A DNA stretch of 64,000 bases from the NCBI GenBank assembly GCA_001695595.3, contig MBPM02000087.1:186001-250000 (forward strand), in the 5' to 3' direction. Within the stretch, counting starts at the first letter, position 1. Each line of letters starts with the position of its first letter. The notes under the pieces are model-generated. The model had not been told where the DNA came from. It ran no database searches and saw nothing but the letters and a program-made list of their open reading frames with translations. Origin of the DNA: Plasmopara viticola (lineage: Eukaryota > Oomycota > Peronosporomycetes > Peronosporales > Peronosporaceae). The position numbers were made by a program, and so were the translations under genes. Positions 57,120 to 64,000 of this stretch are shown here, piece by piece.

Positions 57120-59303
57120 ATGGCTTCCAGCGCCTTTGAGATCCTTCGCTCCACGCGGCGGCTGCCAATCGTAGAACAAGAGCTTGTCTTTGGCAAGCGC
57201 TTGACAGAAGTGGCAGCTGCGCGATCAACTGCCGGTGCCGCTTGGGGAAAGAGTGCGCGCAAATGGGTGGCTGCCTCGACTCCTGAATCTCGCGAGTTTG
57301 GCGACGCCATGCCACGTGAATTGCGTACGCTAGTGGCCGCCTCTTTCGACATTTATATCCGCTTGCAGCATAAATCACCACAAGGTCCAGTTGACGTTGT
57401 ATGTGCGAGTCGTGAGTACCGCGAAGCCCTCAAGACGTGTATTTTCGCGCTGGAAGACCGGCTGGAGGCCAAAAAGGACGCTCTTGACGGCCTGATCGAG
57501 GACGAAACCGCATTTCTAGACCTTCTGAAAGTGTCACTTGCCATTTGGCACTTGTGTGAGCTGCTACTGCTTCGTGAAGGAGCAAGAGGAGCCGACAGAA
57601 CGCTCGCGTATGACCTGGCACGGTGGCTACATGAGCACTATTGCAGTGCGTTGTTGGCAAAGACCGAAAGTGAGAGTGAGAAGCTAAAGAAGGCGATGAA
57701 ACCGGAAGAAGACCCAGTCTTTTGGAGCACAATTCAATCGCTCGTGATGGCAGGAGACGGTCAGAGTGCCTGGAACCTTTTAGCTTCACATTCGAGCTAC
57801 AAGTCCCTCTTGGTTCGAGACGCCATGTCACTTACTCAAACATCCATCACAACAGCGTTTCAAGAAGCTCAGAAATTATTGTTGACAATGCCTGGTAGAG
57901 TTGAGAGACGATTTGAAGCCTTGGACCTAGCGGAATGGAAACACTGGCACGATGCGTGTCACTTTTTATTGAACACTGACGGATATATCAAGTCAAACAC
58001 GGGATTCACGACCTTATTGGAGATAATGGTCGCCAAGGAAGACGTGCTACAGCGTCACGCGGATACTTGGTATGAGCTTATGATGGCGAGACTATTTCTT
58101 GACGAACCAAAGACAATTGCCCATCGTTTCGAGTTTCTAATGGCCAAGTGTTTTCAAGCTTACAATAGTGCGGAAACGAAGATGGGCAACTTTGATTGCA
58201 TCATCTTGGCTGTCATGCAGTACGACATGGAAAGTGCTTTGCAAGATCTCTTGACACTTGGCTTTTCATGGATGGCAGCGCATTTGACGGATTTGTTACA
58301 GAGACGAAATGTAATTCGAGCCGACGAAGTGTTGCCGGAAACGAAGTGTACGTTGCGTGAGCGATTTCTTCTTCAATACGCAATGGAGATTGGAGCAAGT
58401 AGTGGGTTGTGGCAATTTGCTGTGCAATATTACGAGTACTGTCCTCAGTTTGGTGTCCTTGCGATAAGATCCGCGTTGGCTCGTGAACCTTTATTATCGG
58501 ATTACAAGACCGAGCGTCTTCTCACTTTTTGTCATGGGAAGAAGTACCTAAATGAAACGCAAAGAAGGATTACTAGAGACAGAGCACACGAATGCAAAGC
58601 AAAGAAGACGTACGCGTCTGCTCTGTACTGGATGCTACGTGGTAACCACTTGGACGACGTCGATACGCTATGTGATGACGTTTTACAAGAGTGCAATGAC
58701 AGTAATACGTTAACTCCTTTACACGAGGCAGTGCAGTTTATGGAAACTTGTTCTGATCTTGTGCGTCCTCAAAAACTGGCGTGGGTGCTGAAATACCGTG
58801 AACTTCAACTGGTACTAGACGATCTCGAGTCCTTACAAGATCAGCTAAAGACAGATGAGGTTGCAAGCAATGAGGAAATGTGCCTAGCTCTTGAAAGCAA
58901 GCTTCGATTCGTGTCTATGGAAGCCGCGAAACGTCTAGGCTGGTTATTTAGCTCGACCGACGCGCCAAAGGCCCTGTGTGCTCAGCTTTTGGAACAAGCT
59001 GAACGTCTGCTCCACGAATCTCCAACTGTATATCACTCGCAACACTTGTACTCCCTTATGGCCTATCTCCAGCAACTGGACCGCTCTTTTGACAGCCAAG
59101 ACTTTTACAAGTCTTGCTCGAACAAGCAACTCAAAAAACGCATTGATAGCTTAATTGCTCGCAATTTGGCCGAGGCAATGCTGCAAGAGGCTACTGCAAG
59201 CAAATGTCGAACGGAATCAATGAATTGTGTAGCACTCGCTGCTCCAAGTGCCCAGCACACGTATTTGATCACAGACGCACCGTGTACGCCAATGGAAGAG
59301 TAA
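57120..59303 (+). CDS. Nucleoporin NUP85 (Nup75/Nup85, Y-complex)
   Basis: Structural ACE1-type alpha-helical component of the Y (Nup107-160/Nup84) complex of the nuclear pore. Single exon, 727 aa from the ATG at 57120, almost entirely helical with no membrane segment. Family landmarks: WHLCELLLLREG (about 141-152), DPVFWSTIQSLVMAGD with the short spacing seen before the ACE1 trunk, FSWMAAHLTDLLQ (about 382-394; human NUP85 has WFVAHLTDLL at the same place), and ERFLLQYAMEIGASSGLWQFAVQYYEYCPQFG (about 410-441), the most conserved block. Length is slightly above the human protein (656 aa). Divergent with ELM1-like; convergent with RABL2. Confidence 0.88.
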   Translation: MASSAFEILRSTRRLPIVEQELVFGKRLTEVAAARSTAGAAWGKSARKWVAASTPESREFGDAMPRELRTLVAASFDIYIRLQHKSPQGPVDVVCASREYREALKTCIFALEDRLEAKKDALDGLIEDETAFLDLLKVSLAIWHLCELLLLREGARGADRTLAYDLARWLHEHYCSALLAKTESESEKLKKAMKPEEDPVFWSTIQSLVMAGDGQSAWNLLASHSSYKSLLVRDAMSLTQTSITTAFQEAQKLLLTMPGRVERRFEALDLAEWKHWHDACHFLLNTDGYIKSNTGFTTLLEIMVAKEDVLQRHADTWYELMMARLFLDEPKTIAHRFEFLMAKCFQAYNSAETKMGNFDCIILAVMQYDMESALQDLLTLGFSWMAAHLTDLLQRRNVIRADEVLPETKCTLRERFLLQYAMEIGASSGLWQFAVQYYEYCPQFGVLAIRSALAREPLLSDYKTERLLTFCHGKKYLNETQRRITRDRAHECKAKKTYASALYWMLRGNHLDDVDTLCDDVLQECNDSNTLTPLHEAVQFMETCSDLVRPQKLAWVLKYRELQLVLDDLESLQDQLKTDEVASNEEMCLALESKLRFVSMEAAKRLGWLFSSTDAPKALCAQLLEQAERLLHESPTVYHSQHLYSLMAYLQQLDRSFDSQDFYKSCSNKQLKKRIDSLIARNLAEAMLQEATASKCRTESMNCVALAAPSAQHTYLITDAPCTPMEE

Positions 59304-59396
59304 AGTGGCTGCTTTAGCGAAAGCAATTATGTCTGGTCAAAGGGTCTATAAGAAGTAAGACAACATAAAGCGCGATTAAAGGGCAATTTATTTGTG

Positions 59397-60297
59397 TTAT
59401 GCTTTCTCTCCAAGAAGGTCAAGAACGTCCGACATAAAATCGCCACTTTCTTGCTTAAACTTCCACGCAGCTTCAATGGCTTCTTTAAATACTTTGACCA
59501 CATTTGTACCGTCCGCGGCGGAGACGAAATTGAATTTAAGGTCATGCGTCTCGGCGAATTTAAACTTTTTGTTAGTCACCTAAAGAATTTACCAGAAGTG
59601 ATTTGAATGTCAGCAGCAAAGCCAAACACGTGCGACCTACTTACGTTCATATCGACGTCAATCTTGTTGGCAACCAGAAAACACGGAATACTTTCGCAAT
59701 ATTCGCGCAGTTCCTTGTACCAGTTTACTAAATTTTGGTACGTTACCTTGCGCGTAACGTCAAATACCTACAATGAAATTCCACTTACTTTTTTGCTCGC
59801 AAAACTTGCTTTTGATCGAATCGACCTACCAAAATGCATGCCGTAGCTCCGTAATAAAAGGACGGGTGCATACTAGAAAATCGCTCTTGTCCAGCAGTAT
59901 CCCAAAAGTCTACAATCAATGATTGTGCATTAATATTGCACGACGACCACAAGTCCTAGCTCCAATCATCGTTAACACACACCAACTTTTACGGTACGCT
60001 TTCCATTTTCACCATCAAGTTCCACGTCTTTTCGGAATAGCGTTAAGGCAAATGTCGAGAGCTGACGCAAAGATACACGTACGTTATCAATTTACTTTTT
60101 GTTCCATCAAAACATGCTTGCTGACCTGACGTGGTTGATACTCATTCATCATAAAGCGCTCGACCAGTTTCGACTTGCCTGCGGCCGAGTCACCGAGTAG
60201 AATGATCTAGAGTGGAAGAGCGCATAAGTGGCAGCTTTTATGGCTTTTCGCCAGTCCAGCCCACCTTTACGTCAGGTTCACCAAGACTGTTTTCCAT
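59397..60297 (-). CDS. RABL2-like small GTPase, 6 exons
   Basis: Atypical Rab that binds the intraflagellar-transport machinery at the base of cilia. Exons 60265-60297, 60126-60206, 59983-60061, 59830-59909, 59645-59767 and 59397-59579 join in phase to 192 aa. G1 is GDSAAGKS (16-23); the next block QLSTFALTLF matches the RABL2-specific switch I. G3 is DFWDTAGQERF (65-75), G4 NKID (125-128), and G5 lies in FVSAADGTNVVKVF (151-164), which is diagnostic of RABL2. The C-terminus DFMSDVLDLLGEKA lacks prenylation cysteines, as usual for RABL2. All five introns are GT-AG and 55-80 nt. Presence of this gene implies that the organism builds flagella. Confidence 0.94.
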
Positions 60298-60709
60298 AAT
60301 AACACCTCCTTTTGTAGCCACTCTCACGCGTGTCTTAGTGATATGCTCTAAAAGATCGCGGTGGATTGAGCAGCCGTTAATTCAACACAAGATACAGATT
60401 CAAGTTGAATGGTGCAAGCCGTTTTCAAGACTATATATGGAAAACTAACGAATCTAATTTAAATACGACTAATCACAAGAAATGTATTGCGAAGATAGCA
60501 TTCATTACAGAAGCCAAACCTTTATAGATGTCTCAATAGTCAAATCTCGAGTATTTGTGTCGGTAGATGAGCGCTACTTTGTCGAATTACAATCACAGGT
60601 TATCCCCGGGTACCCTTGCATTCCATGCAGCAATTGAATATGACCAGGAAAAGAGGCGCTGTATTTAAAAATATTTCTCATGAACATTTAGCGATAGTCT
60701 TTAGCGAGC
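60298..60709. other. Intergenic
   Basis: RABL2 upstream region and 3' flank of the next minus-strand gene. Nothing else recognised. Confidence 0.5.
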
Positions 60710-61578
60710 TCACTTCTCAAGCTGCTTAATTATATCAATGAAGTAATCTAAAATGTTATTCTCCTTATATGCACCATTCCATACATAATTGTGATCTAAT
60801 ATTTTTCTCGAGGTGGAACTATTGCGCATATCTGTAAAAATAACTATATGAGATGGGAGAAATTTAGTATCTCGATCTCCAATAGAATTTGAGATAACAA
60901 GCAGGTATTACCTGTTAGCTTGCTAGTGAAGGAACTTGATATGAGAGCCTGGTTGATAGGATTTTGCTCATTTTTATCAAATAACGACGTTTGCACTATC
61001 TCCTTTTACGAAGGTGAAATGAGACGACATTGGCGTCGGTAACTACACGTCGCGCAACGTTCTCGTTAACTATAACTGTGGTGTTTGATTTATGCCATGA
61101 ATGCTCTTACAGAGATAACAGTTAAGTAGGCAGGCTAAGGAAATGTCGAGCTGTCTGCGTTTAGTCTTCTAAATCATATAAGCAAGTAAAAGCTAGGTCA
61201 CTACTGCTAGCCATTTTAGCTTTGAGGTTCGACAAAAAGGGTGTGAATATTCTGCAAGCTGAGTGTAGGTGAAAACATCGGCTTGATAAACATTGTTCGA
61301 CCCGTTCGCAATCTGTGGTACTTACGTCGTGCGGAAAATATTTGCAAGCATGCAAGTTAATACGTAAAGCGCACTCACTTGATTCAAAAGACAAACTTGT
61401 CTATTGTGTTACCATAAGTTGCTTTTGGCGCAGGGTACAATTACTTTCTATCGTGGGTTGAAAATACTTACGGATGCACACGCTTTGAGAAATTGAAAAT
61501 TTGCTTTGATGTCAAAACGCACATAGCTGTTTTGTCAAGCATGTTGGCCCAAGGGTCCGCCAAAAGAATTCTGCACAT
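60710..61578 (-). CDS. Unrecognised multi-exon gene (structure partly resolved)
   Basis: Four minus-strand segments behave like exons. The first, 61472-61578, starts MCRILLADPWANML and ends at a GTAAGT donor. The second is 61326-61400, again ending at GTAAGT. The third begins at an AG near 61309 and stays open to about 61216 in the phase set by the first two. The last two, 60912-61002 and 60710-60831, are in phase with each other; they carry NEQNPINQALISSSFTSKLT and HNYVWNGAYKENNILDYFID and end at TGA. The join between the third segment and 61002 is not resolved. Composition is protein-like and helical at the end. I recognise no domain. It is divergent from the NUP214-like gene with about 226 bp between starts. 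Confidence 0.5.
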
Positions 61579-61804
61579 GACCTCGAGCTCCTAAACGGTC
61601 TCGTTATTATGTCACCGTTGCCATTTCTGCAATTTCTAAAAGCCACTATATAGTCCAACGCGCTACTAGTGACAGTAGTAGTATACACTTTATTCTTAAC
61701 GTTCGTTACATGAAAGGCTGCTTAGTGCTACCACACCAGACCATTTGTGCCCGATCTTAAACATAACTGAGGTGCTGCACATAATCCGCCCAACACCAGC
61801 CACG

Positions 61805-64000
61805 ATGGCGGAGCTGGACACGGAACATGTGCGCATGTTGAACGCTGGAAGGCAGCGCATCGCGTACACGTCGCCTATAAGCACGAGCTGTTTCTCTAGT
61901 GTAAATTCGAAGAAGACACAGCTACTTCAGCATGGCAACACGTACGGCTTGACCTTCGTAGCTTCCAATAAAGGTAGCGCGGACAATGATCATCACTCTC
62001 AATATCTGCAACCAAGAAAGATTTTCATAATTAAACAATAATGCTGCAGGCTTTGTAATGACTAGAAACGACGAGCTGGAGGCGTCATGCACTGATTACA
62101 TTAAGCGGCGACAGGAGGCAATGGACCACGGACAAAAGCTCACGCTAGAGGAAATTTACGAGCTACCAGTAAATAAAGAAGTTCAGCTTCCATCAATCGC
62201 ATATTGGATCGCTCTCTCCGTGGACGAGTCGACACTTGCAGTAGCTTATGGAGACTCCGTTGCGCTTTATGAAGTCGCGCACGTTGTCGATGCGGTATGA
62301 CGTCATGTTTCTCATTCCTGTACAGCTCTTCACTTCATAACAATATGGTCTTTTTTATTTTACTATCCAGCCGACTCCTACACCATATCGCACGTTGCTT
62401 AAGCTGCAAGTACAGGAAATGGCGTGGTGCAGCGATCCTACTAGTGAGCAGTTGGCTATTTTAACACTTGAGAAGCAAGCGATCATTTGCACGCTAGAAG
62501 GCTTGCGAAAGGCGATTAATACAGAGAGTGATGCGTCGTCCGTTGGATGGTCCCCATCTGGAAAGCAGATTGCCATTGGTTTAGTAGATGGCACCATTGC
62601 CATTTACGATCGAGATTCTCTGAAATTATCTCGATCGATTATGGCACCGAAATGCTGCGCTGACATAAACCTTGAGGTACACCACATTAATTGGGCCGAG
62701 GACGAGTTGTTTTTAGCTGGGTATCACCGGTATGACAGCAATCTCGAGAAGACCACTGCTCTTGCGTGCATTTTCGATCATGATGAGTGCGTCGAGCTGG
62801 ATGAAGTTGTTGGATTTTTCGATGTGCACGGACGACGACACCAGTATTTCACTCTGTTTTTGTCCGAGTGGAGAATGTTTTTTATTGGGTGTTCATTAAG
62901 CGCAGACATTGAGCTGCTTGTATCAGATCCTGAAAGTGGTGAATGGCAATTGTGGAAACCATTGGAAAGGTATCAAGCACGTTTACCGGATAATAGCGTG
63001 GACGAGGAATCGTTTCCGATGGGGTTGGCTATCAATTTGAACTCGACAGTGTCCATCTCTGTAGATGAAGACCTATTCCCTCCCGTGCCCATTATTTCTT
63101 GTACTAATACTGACGGACTATTACTTCACTTTGCCTTTGTGGATACAACAGTACACGAAGTTGACTTTGTTAAGGCTCCGTTGCCTTTTGATAAGAAATC
63201 AATGCGAGCTGTTGCGTCAACCTCAAATGCAATTGTAGAGGCAAAAATAGAAGATTCTGTGTCCCCTTTGAAGTCGATCGCGAACGGATATGGCCAAAAT
63301 GATGAGAACGAGTTCGCAGAGTCTGTTGGGGAGTCAAGTGATGAGGAAGAGGAGCGTAAAGAAGAGGAAGACAACGCTCGATCAGCATTTCGCACGATTG
63401 CAATCAATGGAGTCGATTTTATTGCTTCGGAACAATTTCCAAAGTTGTTTAAAGCATTGGGGTCTACATACGATGAGGAAGAACACGCCAACACTATTAA
63501 AAGTCTGAGTAAAGATGGAAAGATTTACGAAGGTGACTTCGTTTCGTGGTACGTCAACTGGATATTTGGTGATGAAGGTTCGGAGTCGGATAGAGAGGAG
63601 AATTCTTCTTTGATGGCAATCAAAAAAGCTGAGCAAGCGTCGGGGGTGGTGACGCCTGCCAGGACAGCGAATGCGACGTCGATTGGCTCTATCGGCTTAA
63701 GTGGGCTTTCTATTCCGGTTTTTGAAGAGAATAACTCGAAGCCGTCATTCTCTTTTAGCGTTACTCCAGTTGGCAATTGCAATGTATCCGCGAAAGACAC
63801 TTCAAATTTTTTCCTAAAGAAAGCGGTTTCGCATGAGTACGGTCAGAACGACGAAAACGAATTTGCGAAGTCGGATAGTGAATCGAGTGACGAGGAGGAG
63901 GAGCGCAAGGAAGAAGAAGCTACCGCTAGAGTAACGTTTCGGACGCTTGCGTCTGATGGAACTGATTTTATCGCTTCAGAACTATTTCCAAAACTGTTTA
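61805..64000 (+). CDS. NUP214/NUP159-like nucleoporin with tandem EF-hand-like repeats (3' truncated by window)
   Basis: Exons 61805-61973, 62050-62294 and 62371 onward join in phase; the frame is still open at the right edge (more than 680 aa). The N-terminal half is a WD-like propeller of the NUP214 type: YGLTFVASNKGF, PSIAYWIALSVDESTLAVAY, VQEMAWCSD, VGWSPSGKQIAIGLVDGTIAIYD, VHHINWAEDELFLAGYH and, closing it, FPPVPIISCTNTDGLLLHF, the usual end motif. This domain docks the mRNA-export helicase DBP5/DDX19 on the cytoplasmic face. From residue 445 a unit starting YGQNDENEFA, with an acidic run and an EF-hand-like FRTIAINGVDFIASEQF, is repeated 183 codons later (residue 628). The calcium-ligand positions are degenerate. 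No FG repeats appear before the window ends. Confidence 0.8.

Noticed and set aside
1..64000. CRISPR arrays, operons, bacterial promoters or Shine-Dalgarno sites
   Set aside because: No regularly spaced direct repeats were seen, and introns throughout show this is eukaryotic nuclear DNA.

Overview
This is nuclear DNA of a eukaryote, most likely an oomycete of the Peronosporales. The real genes carry short GT-AG introns (about 50-80 nt), lie close together in islands, and are separated by AT-rich, repeat-bearing gene deserts. The gene content fits too: a eukaryotic AroQ-type chorismate mutase, an oomycete-like CYP, a RABL2 cilium GTPase (so a flagellate life stage is likely), and a Copia element with short LTRs. 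Exon boundaries were worked out by hand from splice sites, reading phase and family similarity.

Left part (1-14.7 kb): the 5' exons of chorismate mutase (minus, running off the left edge); a small protein made only of an SRP54/Ffh-type M domain behind a mitochondrial-like leader; a gene-poor stretch with a truncated tRNA-Gly and two copies of a 330-bp GC-rich repeat; cytoplasmic poly(A)-binding protein (minus); a divergent RCC1-repeat protein (plus); and a one-span membrane coiled-coil protein.

Middle (14.7-43 kb): a desert, then a complete Copia insertion (18724-23167, 146-bp LTRs, 5-bp target duplication, broken polyprotein). Next come a PHD-finger gene converging on a MULE-transposase-derived gene, a decayed coding segment, a GPATCH4-like G-patch protein, a CYP86-like P450, RNA polymerase III subunit RPC11 and a mitochondrial-type aldehyde dehydrogenase. 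A 183-bp fold-back element lies at 42.6 kb.

Right part: 43-54 kb is AT-rich and gene-poor, with hairpins and stop-ridden protein-like reading frames on the minus strand (50.2-52.3 kb). From 54.3 kb to the end is a dense island: eIF5, an ELM1-like protein sharing a 97-bp divergent promoter with NUP85, RABL2, an unrecognised multi-exon gene, and a NUP214/NUP159-like nucleoporin whose propeller is followed by tandem EF-hand-like repeats and which runs off the right edge.

Most recognised genes are housekeeping functions: aromatic amino-acid synthesis, translation (PABP, eIF5), Pol III transcription, nuclear pore, mitochondrial dynamics and aldehyde oxidation. I see no CRISPR array, rRNA gene, operon or plasmid origin. 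The most unusual items are the M-domain-only protein, the nucleoporin with EF-hand-like repeats, the fold-back elements and the decayed coding region near 51 kb.
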